Assembly (NCBI GenBank): GCA_000934385.1
Contig: KN880644.1
Location: 1-41,812, forward strand
DNA: 41,812 bases
Direction: 5' to 3'
Source: Cylindrobasidium torrendii FP15055 ss-10
Taxonomy: Eukaryota > Basidiomycota > Agaricomycetes > Agaricales > Physalacriaceae
A program made the translations under genes and the position numbers. Shown in pieces: positions 33,323-41,812 of the stretch (the stretch's first letter is position 1; every line of letters starts with the position of its first letter). The notes beneath the pieces were generated by a model. The model was not told the origin of the DNA. It did not search any database and was given only the letters and a program-made list of their open reading frames with translations.

Positions 33323-34303
33323 ATGCTCTTGACAACAACTCATCCTCCACCGGTCCTCATCATCCCAGACCCTCGTGAGGAAACCTGGGAGGTTGGACAG
33401 GCGCACCACAACAGGACTTTTCTACGGAAGCCGCTTGTGCGATCCTTTTCCTTGCCAGCTTCGAGCAGTTCATCGCGCGCTAGGAGCCCCTTTCATTTTC
33501 GAAATGCTGCAAGTCAAAGCCCGCCACCCTCTACCGTTTCCTGGGTGTCGCCCTTCCTACCGAAAATGAAATCTCCAAGCACGTCAGTTCCACATACATC
33601 AATCTCGAATCCACCGTCGCCCCGGTTTGGACTGGGCCTGGTCTCCCGCATGCGGTCAAAGCGTCGAGAGAAAGAGAAAGAGGTGGGCTGTCCCATTTTC
33701 TTGGAGAAACGCTGCTGACGGGAATAGAACTTCGAGTACAAAGAGCGTGTGAAGAGTCTCCCAGCCATGCGTCCGGCGCCCTCGCCTGCTCTTTCTACAC
33801 AGGCCCATCCACTTCCCCAGCCCATCGAAAAATGTCCAGCTCAGCCTGAGGAAGTATCCCTCGACGAGTACCCAATTTTCTTTGGGAAGTACCCTTCCAG
33901 CGATATCGGACCAGACAGTGCGCGGAAGGAGGACAGGTTTCTCGGCCGTATCCTTTCTTACGAAGAATCACCGTCTTGGGAGTATCACGCTTACGACAAG
34001 GATAACGAACTGGTAACAAGCGCAGAGTGCTCACCTATCGACGCGTATGCATCGCTGTACCCCGGCGACACCTTCTGCGACGGTGGCGCCCTTGTGCCGA
34101 TGAAAGCTGCCATGCTCCTAGGACTGCAAGACAAGCCGACGAAGTCCCATTCGGGAAGTTTTGACTTGAAAATACACAGAAACCCGACAGATACTCTCAA
34201 GCAGGATACCCTATATGACGAGCAGCCGATGTTCTTTGTGCTTGGGGACGAGCCAGACCAGGATGGTGGATGTGCATTGTTGCCGCTGCACATAGGGTAC
34301 TGA
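33323..34303 (+). CDS. Unknown protein, convergent partner of the FunK1 kinase (copy 1)
   Basis: Family not recognised. Two exons (33323-33682, 33728-34303) over a 45-bp intron sum to 936 nt, or 311 residues. The first 170 residues are Pro/Ser/Arg-rich and probably disordered. The second part is ordered and acidic: DEYPIFFGKYPSSDIGPDSA, FLGRILSYEESPSWEYHAYD, ASLYPGDTFCDGGALVPMKA, QPMFFVLGDEPDQDGGCALL. No signal peptide or membrane helix. This ordered part is repeated at 38416-38838 with about 90% identity by eye, including the same stop region. Alternatively a GT at 34266 splices in frame to the open exons at 34461-34767 and 34818-34839, giving 408 residues. That version needs a 195-bp intron, long for this genome. 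Start: first ATG of the open frame; upstream non-ATG codons extend it further. Confidence 0.6.
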
Positions 34304-34460
34304 AATTTTGATTTGAATGGGCGTGTTGAAGTTATCCCGTATTTTACGAGCGATGTCCATTACATACTATTCGTCCTCGATGTCCGTCGAGAAAATTGAG
34401 CAGCAGCATTCTACACGAATGAGCGTCCCCGATGTCCTTTCTGACATATTCTGCCTGCAG

Positions 34461-34839
34461 CATCCCAAATTGAAGAAGAACCTGCGTCAGTGCTCGATAT
34501 CATAGAGCTCGACGAGGACACGGATATCTGGGCCCGCGCAAGACGACCCTATCGAGCCAAGCCGCAAGAAAGTTCATACTGGACAGTCTCCGACGAAAGC
34601 AAGAAAGAATGTGCCATTGGATGCGGAGGACGCACCGGCCAAGGCATCATCCTCAAGTACACCTTCAAGCTCAAGGGTGCCACCTTCGACCGCTGGACAG
34701 TCTGGGTCGTTTGCTACGCAAGGAAAGAAACGGGAATCTGGTGTCGCTGTGAAGAAACACAGAGAAGGTTAGTAGTTCTGTCTGCACTGCGATACATGAG
34801 CACAAGATTTCATACAGTTATGTAGAATTTTTTTTTTGA
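34461..34839 (+). CDS. Coding exons of an unknown Cys-containing protein, probably 3' part of the preceding gene
   Basis: An exon at 34461-34767 follows a good acceptor (TTCTGACATATTCTGCCTGCAG with a CTGAC branch point). It reads SQIEEEPASVLDIIELDEDT, ESSYWTVSDESKKECAIGCG, GQGIILKYTFKLKG and VWVVCYARKETGIWCRCEET, then a GTTAGT donor and a short last exon at 34818-34839 ending in TGA. The frame has no ATG after its upstream stop, so it must be spliced onto an earlier exon. The gene at 33323 fits in phase. Cysteines occur as CxxxC and CxC pairs. This block is missing from the duplicated copy at 38.9 kb. The function is unknown. Confidence 0.45.
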
Positions 34840-34975
34840 AAAAGACAGAAGGATCATCCCCTTCACAAAGGCAGGAAGTACCTGGGAAACCACAATGCAG
34901 CTGAAGGCGAAAGTGAAAAGCAGATATATTATAGCTTGTGTACGTAGCTAGTGCATAGTGACTAGATACTCTAGA

Positions 34976-37687
34976 TTAAGCCGGCAATCCCAGATCTTCT
35001 CTGTACTCAACAACTAAGTCAAAATACTCGGCGACACCACGAAAGAAGAAAGATTTATAAGTGTCTAAGATAGCGTTCCCGTCGTGCCCTGAACTTGCAG
35101 GAAGACGGCGCACGATAGAATGAGCCTCCCTCTGCAGAAGTCTGATTTTGGAACTCCACGATTCCAAGAACGACCGCATTCCACGAACCATAGGGCTGTA
35201 GGTCTCGTCGATTTCCGCTTCGAAGTAGGATTCTTTAACGCCTCCCCGCATGGACACCTCGCTACTCCGAGAATCGCTCCGCCACATTGATTCTGCCTCC
35301 GCAGTGCTGTTTCTGGTAGATGTATGGTTCATAGTAGCCCACAACATCGTCCAAAAGAATGACTCCAAGTCGTCAAGAGGACCATGAAAGTAGGCCTTCC
35401 CAGCCCGCATGGCCTCACGCATTCGTCTTGACATAAACTCTTTAGTACCCTGTAAGCCATGCGTGATTAGCAAAGCAGTCTTGATAAGAATTCATACTTA
35501 CCGAGACTTGGCTCTTGTTTCGCTCGCGGTCAAAATAGCCGTTTAGGTTGGCTGCCATGTCGCCGTCCGTCCAGACAGCACAACACTTGGTCGAAATCTC
35601 AAGCGTCTCGAGTGCGCGCTCTAGGGCCTTGGCCTCGAGAACAAGTGCCTGCTTGTTCGCGTCTGCAGACGCAAGGATGCCAATCGACTCCCATGTTATA
35701 GCAGACTCGCCTGCATCATCCTGGGTGCCACTCGTCCGAAGAAGATCGATCACGCTTTTCGCAGAGAACGGTTTGCGATCGCACTCTTTCTCAAGCCTTA
35801 AAATATTACCGATGCTGATATCTCTGTGCATCCACCCTTTCAGAAGGGCGACAGTATATCCTGGGGAAAATGAGCACCACAAATCAATAACACGAGCAGC
35901 GCATACCAAGTAGGGCATGTCCAACTGATAGAACCATATCTGCGGGGTCTTTACAGGTCTCCAGACTCTGCCCTTCCTCCAAAAGCACCGTAACCTGCAG
36001 GGAACGTTTGTCGACGTAGTCGGGTTGCGGGCTGCGGCCTATCTTCCAGTGCCGAGAACTAATATCACTATCCTCTGGGAGATAAATTGTGTTGGTTACA
36101 GGACGGCCATCCGGGAATAGAGCAGGAAAGCTGCAGCCGAACGCGGGGCAGCCGAATTCGCCAGCACATTCTTTGTACATATCTGCCTCGATGTGAGCTC
36201 TTTCTTGTGCAGGCCAAGTGCATTTGATGATGAAGTTGGAGCCCGTATCAAGTCCAAGGTCTACGTCCTGGGCGAATATGGCATTGACAGTCGTGAACTC
36301 GGCCTGCGCATCAGCAAAGGAGCGCGGGTGGACTATAAGGAAGACAATGATTAACTCAGAAAGTAGGTCTCAAAGATGTACAGACCAATACTTACTCAGA
36401 GATGTCAGGGGCTCATCACAGGTGGCTGGCGAGGCGGTAGTGGTAGTGGTAGTGGGGAGAGGTACAGCTGAGTCTGTCGTGGCTGGCTTCACTAAAGCAC
36501 GGGTTAGCTCGATGTGCAAAGACGTTTGAGTGACTTACAATGTTCTATCCTGGATTTTTTGGCTGTTCAAATGTGAGTATAAAGTGGCGCTACGCAATGA
36601 AATACTGGGCGTACCGGGCGGCGGCTCTGAGGTTTTGTGATTAGTGACAGCTCCTCGACTATAAGATAACTAACTCACCATCATCACGCGTAGTATGCGT
36701 CATTGGTCGAAGATCAAGGGTTTTTGGCTCGAAGGATCCCACTCGAGCAACAAATGTGTTACGGCCTCGAAGACATAGCGCATGGTAAAGAACTTTCTGA
36801 GTCCATAGAAGAACGAACTCTTCAGGATTAGTCGCGCTTCTCGGAAGACAGAAAGAAACACCGTTCGTGAATGCGGGAATCCCGGCATCTGCCCACGTTT
36901 CCCATAGCAAAATCCGAGCCAAGATTCTGATGACATCGAGGCGCCCGTTGTTTGAAGATACGTGCAGGTCTTTGCTCGAGGTGATCCCGCCATGATGGAA
37001 TAACATAAATCTAAATGCATTGCTTTGTGTGTTGTACCCTAGCACAAGGCTGAAACTGCGAAGAGGGGAGGACATGAACATGGCATGGGCGTACGTTCCC
37101 ACCTGCGGCACTAGGTCAGACCAGCCAGCTTTCACCTCAACTGCGAATACAAGTATTGCGGCGCTCGACCCCGCAGGTGGGCTCCAGAAACAAGGGTCCC
37201 CGTTCTGCGAGTTGACAGCAATAATGTCGGGCTTCAGGCGATCCGAACGTTGCACGCCATCCCCCATTTGTTTGTCCCACGGTAGAAAGGTAAGATTGAA
37301 GAGAAGAGCATTCTGGCCTGCCGTGCGGATACCAGATTGGTCAATGGCATCTTTTGCAGTTTGAACGCATTCATTCAAGAACTGCGCCAGCGAAACGTAG
37401 GTACTCCTCTCTGGTCCGGTAGTTGTCGGTATTGACGGTACAGACAAGGCCTTGATGCAGTGTTCGAGGTCGGCGAGCTTGACCTCTTTGGCGTACCGAG
37501 ATGGAGTGATCATTCCAAGAAACTGATCTGTATAGCATTGCCATGTGTGCGGTCCAACTTCGCCCTTGAGGTCTGTAACTAGTGTTTTTTGAGCGCGCTT
37601 GTCATCTTGAGAAATATTAGAGTGCTGTGACATGGCTTGCGCGCTCGTTGGCCTGCCGGGTGTGGTGTGGAGTAAAGGTGTTGACAT
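34976..37687 (-). CDS. FunK1-type fungal protein kinase, complete
   Basis: FunK1 is a large kinase family confined to multicellular fungi; targets are mostly unknown. Seven exons (36679-37687, 36616-36627, 36539-36562, 36396-36491, 35907-36332, 35502-35860, 34976-35449) sum to 2400 nt, or 799 residues. Residues 1-330 form the family's N-terminal domain: KPD at 152-154 and EVK at 184-186 in ILVFAVEVKAGWSDLVPQVG, like a PD-(D/E)xK fold. A Thr-rich linker (PTTTTTTASPAT) follows. The kinase part has GWMHRDISIGNIL, with HRD near residues 534-536, then AVWTDGDMAANLNGYFD where other copies have IDWD, and the family C-lobe GTKEFMSRRMREAM and DDLESFFWTMLWATMN. Exons 2 and 3 are 12- and 24-bp microexons. 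The N-lobe looks short and lacks a clear Gly-rich loop. The gene converges on the gene at 33323. Confidence 0.87.
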
Positions 37688-37824
37688 CTAAAAAAGGCAA
37701 TTAGATCATGCGGGGCGCGGTTGCCAAGCCTGAGCAAATACCTGTTTCGATAAGATTGAAGGGGATGACTACTAGACAAGGAAGTGAGGTTCGTTTATGT
37801 TGGGACTTACTGAACTGGTATGAG

Positions 37825-37835
37825 GCTTATATACC
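37825..37835 (-). promoter_or_regulatory. TATA box of the FunK1 gene
   Basis: GGTATATAAGC on the minus strand, about 140 bp before the ATG at 37687, so the 5' untranslated region is probably long. Confidence 0.45.
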
Positions 37836-38415
37836 TGACGGTGCCACAAAAAATTAGGAAAGCGGCAACAGCCTTCGCCAGGCAGCAGGCTCGCCTCAAG
37901 AGTTGCGGCGTGGTAACTACCACAAAGCACAATAATGCTTCTCCTTTGTTACCTCAATCCACATGATCACGCAGGGAATCAGGTTTCCCAGGGGACAAAA
38001 CCTCAGATTTTGAGGCATGTTGCACCCCGAATGAAGCGCAATAGCGCGAGCAGTGGGAACTGTGGCTCATCTGTAGGTGTGACCTATTGTTAGATGGGAA
38101 TTCTTTTACTCACACTGCCTCAAATCTTATCACAAAGGGCAACATCTTTGTGACGTACATGTTTTGTTGTCCAATGTTGAGTCATGTACAATAGTGCAGA
38201 TCTATGTACAGTGCGGTAGAACATGCTGCTTAGGTTTGAGGCTGTTTTTTCTATCCTAACTTCCACGGGCCTGTCGACCCTCGAGTCTCGCCTCGATCTC
38301 CGTAACCCCACAAGCTGCCAACTTCGCATTGTCGGCCGCCAGCGTGAAGTGTCAGATATCTACGAAAGGCCAACAATGACTCATGGTACGGACTTGAACG
38401 CTTGCAATCAAATAT
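37836..38415. other. Intergenic, up to the duplication breakpoint
   Basis: No gene seen. The left end of the duplicated block is sharp at about 38416. Sequence before it has no match to the corresponding part of copy 1 (before 33891). Confidence 0.5.
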
Positions 38416-38838
38416 TTTGGGAAGTACCCTTCCAGCGATATCGGACCAGACGGTGCGCGGAAGGAGGACAGGTTTCTCGGCCGTATCCTTTCTTACAAAG
38501 AATCACCGTCTTGGGAGTATCATGCGTACAACGAGGATAACAAACTGGTAACAAGTGCAGAGTGCTCACCTGTCGACGCATATGCATCGCTGTACCCTGG
38601 CGACACCTTCTGCGACGGTGGTGCCCTTGTGCCGATGAAGGCTGCCATGGTCCTAGGACTGCAAGACAAGCCGACGAAGTCCCATTCGGGAAGTTTGGAC
38701 TTGGAAATACACAGAGACCCGACAGATACTCTCAAGCAGGATACCCTATATAACGAGCAGCCAATGTTCTTTGTTCTTGGGGACGAACCAGACGAGGACG
38801 GTGGGTGCGCGCTGTTGCCGCTGCACATAGGGAACTGA
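38416..38838 (+). pseudogene. 5'-truncated copy of the FunK1 partner gene (copy 2)
   Basis: An open frame of 141 codons, beginning at the breakpoint with FGKYPSSDIGPDGARKEDRF and ending LLPLHIGN. It matches the second exon of the gene at 33323 almost residue for residue (SLDLEIHRDPTDTLKQDTLY against SFDLKIHRNPTDTLKQDTLY). The first exon and the beginning of exon 2 are missing. The first internal ATG lies at 38629, so no full protein can be made unless an upstream exon supplies a start. Most differences are single substitutions and the frame is unbroken, so the copy is young or under some constraint. Confidence 0.75.
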
Positions 38839-40000
38839 AATTTCAATTTGAACGGGCGTGTTGAAGTCATTCTATACTTTACGAGCAATGACCATTACAT
38901 ACTAGTTAGTCCTCGATGTCCACCGAGAAAATTGAGCAGCAGCATTCTATACGAGTGAGCGTCCCCGATACGCCAGTGAGCACAAGATTTCGGACAGTTG
39001 GAATTTTTTGTTGAAAAAGACAGAAGGATCATCCCCTTCACAAACTTGAAGGCAGTGAGTACCTGGGAAACCACGATGCCGCTTTAAAGCAAAAGTGAAA
39101 AAGCAGATATATAGAACTAAGTATATAGCTTGTGTACCGTAGCTAGTGCATAGTGACCAGATACTCTAGATTAAATGGGCAATCCTAGATGTTCTCTGTA
39201 CTCAACAACTAACTCGAAATACTCGGCAACACCACGGAAGAAGAAAGATTTATATGTGTCTAAGATAGCGTCCCCGTCGTGCCCTGAACTTGCAGGAAGA
39301 CGGCGCACGGTAGAACGAGCCTCCCTCTGCAGAAGTTCGATTTTGGAACTCCACGATTCCAAGAATGACTGCATTCCACGAACCATAGGGCTGTAGGTCT
39401 CGTCGATGTCCGCGCCGTAGTAGGATTCTTTAACGCCTCCCCGCGTGGACACCTTGCTACTCCGAAGATCGCTCCGCCATTCTGATTCCTCCTCCGCAGT
39501 GCTGTTTTTGGTAGACGTATGATTCATAGTAGCCCACAACATCATCCAAAAGAATGACTCCAAGTCGTCGAGAGGGCCGTGAAAGTAGGCAGTCCCTGCC
39601 CGCATGGCCTCGCGCATTCGTCTTGACATAAACTCTCTAGCACACTGTAAACCATGTAAGATTAGCAAGGGGCCAATGACAGGATGTTATGTTGAAGTAC
39701 CAAGACTTGGATCTTGTTTCGGTCACGGTCAAAATAGCCGTCTGGGTTGGCTGCCATGTCGCCACCCATCCACTTGGACGAAATCTCGAGCGTCTCGTAC
39801 GCGCTGTTAAAATCCTTAGCCTTCCCAACAAGCGTTTTCTTGTCTGTGTCTTCAGACGCGAATGCAATCCCGCTGGCCTCGCTCGTAGCTTCCTGAATGC
39901 CATCCGCCCGAGGAGGGTTGTTTATGCTCCTCACAGAAAGGCGCTTGCGGTTCAGCTCTTTGTCGAGCCTTAAGATGCTACCGATGCTGATATCTCTGTG
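38416..40000. repeat. Segmental duplication of 33891-35828
   Basis: Direct copy of the facing halves of the partner and kinase genes. Matching points: 33891 with 38416, 34303 with 38838, 34976 with 39171, 35449 with 39644, and 35828 with 40000. The offset changes from 4525 to 4195 bp because copy 2 lacks about 330 bp around the exon at 34461-34767. It then falls to 4172 near the kinase intron. The right breakpoint falls just after the HRD codons of the kinase. Confidence 0.88.
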
Positions 40001-40643
40001 CGAATACGGAAGGGTCCCAACTGTACAGTCAGCGTCTCTCTGCAAATCTCGTATCTTGAAGCTCCATGCCTCCAAGAACTCCCGCATACCACAAACAACA
40101 GGATTGAAGCCAGCGTCCAGTATCATGGAATTGAAGTAGGAATCTCGAACACCTCCTCGAACGCCTGAGCTGCCAAGAAGGTCACCTCGCCAGTTCGATT
40201 CCTTGCTATTAGGCGTTTGATTATACTGGTGGAAGTTCATGGTGGCCCACAGCATCGTCCAGAAGAACGATTCCATATTATCAAGAGAGCTCTGAGGATG
40301 GGACTCCTTTTCGCGGATCGCTTCGCGTGTTCTTCCTGGCATAAACTCCCTGGTGCCCTGTAGACACATCACCAATGCACGCATATTGAAATCGAATGCT
40401 TACCGATATACTGTCGCCGCGCGCAATTGCAAGGTCGTTGTCCCAGTCTATCCAAGCAGCTCTACACATGGCTCCCTTCAACGTGTGCCCTGCTGCCGCT
40501 GCCTCAAACAGACGTCCGGTCGTTATCATATCTCCAGATACCGCTGAATTGCTACTTTTGCTGTTCTCCCAAATAATGCGCGAACATCGCACGTCTCCTT
40601 GTTCTTCGGCGCGGCAGTCTGGCTCGTGGGTGATGGCACTCAT
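39171..40643 (-). pseudogene. Chimeric, rearranged FunK1 kinase (copies 2 and 3 fused)
   Basis: Three open exons in compatible phase (40404-40643, 39701-40357, 39171-39644) sum to 1371 nt, or 456 codons, from an ATG at 40643. Reading along the protein: a DFG-loop piece (MCRAAWIDWDNDLAIARGD), a complete C-lobe end (GTREFMPGRTREAI, MESFFWTMLWATMNF, MREFLEAWSFKIRDLQRD), then, fused without a stop, HRDISIGSILRLDKELNRKR, a second DFG-like piece (MGGDMAANPDGYFDRDRNK) and a second C-lobe ending like the kinase at 34976. The last exon is 474 bp, exactly as in copy 1. There is no FunK1 N-terminal domain or N-lobe, and the catalytic loop follows rather than precedes a C-lobe, so an active kinase is unlikely. 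The frame is nevertheless intact throughout. It is best read as unequal recombination between tandem FunK1 copies. Confidence 0.75.
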
Positions 40644-41500
40644 CCGTGTGGGCAATGATGATGGTGGAGGCAGGAGAAACGATGGTGAGCTCGTGCCATT
40701 CACGCGGCCTCGGGACAAAGTGCATTAGGAAAAGGAAATCGTGATACATGTCTCAAAGTGGAATCTATGTACTTTGGTTGTCGCCTGTTCAATCGCTGAC
40801 TCAATGCCTGGGGAATCTGTGAGCTCGATAATGACGCTTGAGGCTCTAGTGGTCGCTGCCATAATAGCACTGAACATACGTGAGAGGGAGCGCTCGTCTG
40901 GAGTAATCTTCGTATTCGCGAACAGACCCACAGAAAAGGTAAACAAGCTGGGATTGCAACGGGCAAAACAATGTACGTTGTAAATAAGAAAATGAAGGCA
41001 TGCAATCTGGAAGGGAGACAGTAGATCCCAGAGCGCACCTCGCGTAGAAGTTCGTGTACCCGGTGGTTCCAAGTTCAATCGCGGCCAGAAAGAATCCTGG
41101 AGACCTGGTATTGGGCGTTGAATTCCAGGTCTTGTCACGTATTCGGTTCATGGTTAGTTGGGCTCGCCTGGAAGAGCCTACTCACATGGAAGTTCTGAGA
41201 TGTCGACGGACGAGCGAAAGCGCAAGCATATACGCGCCAGTGCGCTCCGTGTCATGGTGGACGTCGTGTATGGATTGCCCGAGAATGAAATTGCGGTTTG
41301 CCAGTCGGCCTGGCGGGCTATGAAGGGTTCCTTGACATTCCCCATCTCCTGTAGGATCAATGAAGCACATTGAGAGAGGGAGTGCGAGTTGCAATTCGAT
41401 GATGGTTGTGAAAAGGCAAGAGTTTAGGAAGTTTGGCCTAAGCTGCCGGCCCGCGATCAGTTCGGGGGCTTTAACCATCAGAAGTGCACTCTTCATCAGG
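40644..41500. other. Unresolved, possibly decayed membrane-protein gene on minus
   Basis: The minus strand has hydrophobic stretches in different frames, for example LHAFIFLFTTYIVLPVAIPA and ACLHFLIYNVHCFARCNPSL around 40960-41020, and open frames at 41182-41496. I could not assemble a consistent gene and recognise no family. It may be a pseudogene. Confidence 0.25.
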
Positions 41501-41812
41501 AAAAGCCTTAGCTTCTTAGGGCATAGGAGGTAAGCCTATGCCAACCTAGGGCTCATAGGTCACCCTAGGTCAGCCCCAGGAAACTTACCTGAGGCTTCCC
41601 TGGGAGGGATCCCCTGCCACTAGATTTTACCTGGCTTCCCTGGGGTTGCCCTAGGTCTGCCCTGAGTCTACCTGTGCTTACCTGAGCCTACCTGAGCCTA
41701 CCTGAGCTTCCCTATGAATAAGGTAGTCACCTCACAACCTAGGTCAACCATAGATCTACCTATGGTTAGTCAAAGGTTAACATATATTAACCTATAGATA
41801 GCCTGGGAGTAC
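41501..41812. repeat. Degenerate CCTA/CCTGAG-rich repeats
   Basis: Many short, imperfect copies of motifs such as CCTAGG, ACCTGAGCCT and CTTCCCTGGG (for example three near-identical ACCTGAGC-type units at 41680-41710), with several palindromic CCTAGG sites. It runs off the right edge. No coding potential. Confidence 0.6.

Noticed and set aside
40741..41373. Plus-strand frames near the right end
   Set aside because: Overlap equally weak minus-strand frames; no domain or splice pattern could be supported on either strand.

Overview
The window looks like nuclear DNA from a basidiomycete fungus, most likely an Agaricomycete. Genes are cut by many introns of about 45-60 bp with GTRNGT donors and CTRAY-like branch points. 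Homologues of SUMO, Gis2/CNBP, Costars, OPT transporters and the fungus-specific FunK1 kinases are present, and several genes have TATA boxes 40-140 bp before the ATG. All exon models were spliced by hand from frame and phase. Where I report a complete model, the exon lengths sum to a multiple of three.

Layout: (1) 1-260, tandem repeats carrying a strong palindrome. (2) 1709-5641 (-), an oligopeptide transporter in about 29 exons, with one GC-AG intron. (3) 6969-8072 (-), a seven-knuckle CCHC protein (Gis2/Byr3/CNBP type). (4) tRNA-Gly(GCC) at 8523-8592 (+), with a near-identical copy at 22809-22878 (-). (5) 9069-10280 (-), a secreted protein like bacterial periplasmic binding proteins. (6) 12073-12597 (+), SUMO. 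(7) 13219-13972 (-), a BTB/POZ protein. (8) 14920-15267 (-), a decayed FunK1 fragment. (9) 17402-18393 (+), an acidic unknown. (10) 20482-22238 (+), glycerol dehydrogenase. (11) 23488-24201 (-) and 25280-25768 (+), two unknowns; the first has a PD...ExK-like motif. (12) 26484-27196 (-), a Costars protein. (13) 27437-28723 (-), a D-2-hydroxyacid dehydrogenase.

The right third is accessory DNA. A 3848-bp Mutator-like element (29143-32990) has 164-bp terminal inverted repeats with one mismatch, a 9-bp target duplication and an apparently intact 989-aa MULE transposase with a SWIM zinc finger. Next to it lies a FunK1 locus: an unknown gene on + (33323 onward) converges on a complete 799-aa FunK1 kinase on - (34976-37687). 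The facing halves of this pair were duplicated 4.2-4.5 kb further on (38416-40000). The second copy has lost the partner's 5' part and an internal stretch. Its kinase half has fused in frame to the C-lobe of a third FunK1 copy, giving an open but rearranged kinase (39171-40643). The window ends in CCTA/CCTGAG-rich degenerate repeats.

The genes of the left two thirds are unrelated housekeeping and orphan genes and do not form a pathway. The kinase-partner pair and its rearranged duplicate are the only clear multi-gene unit.
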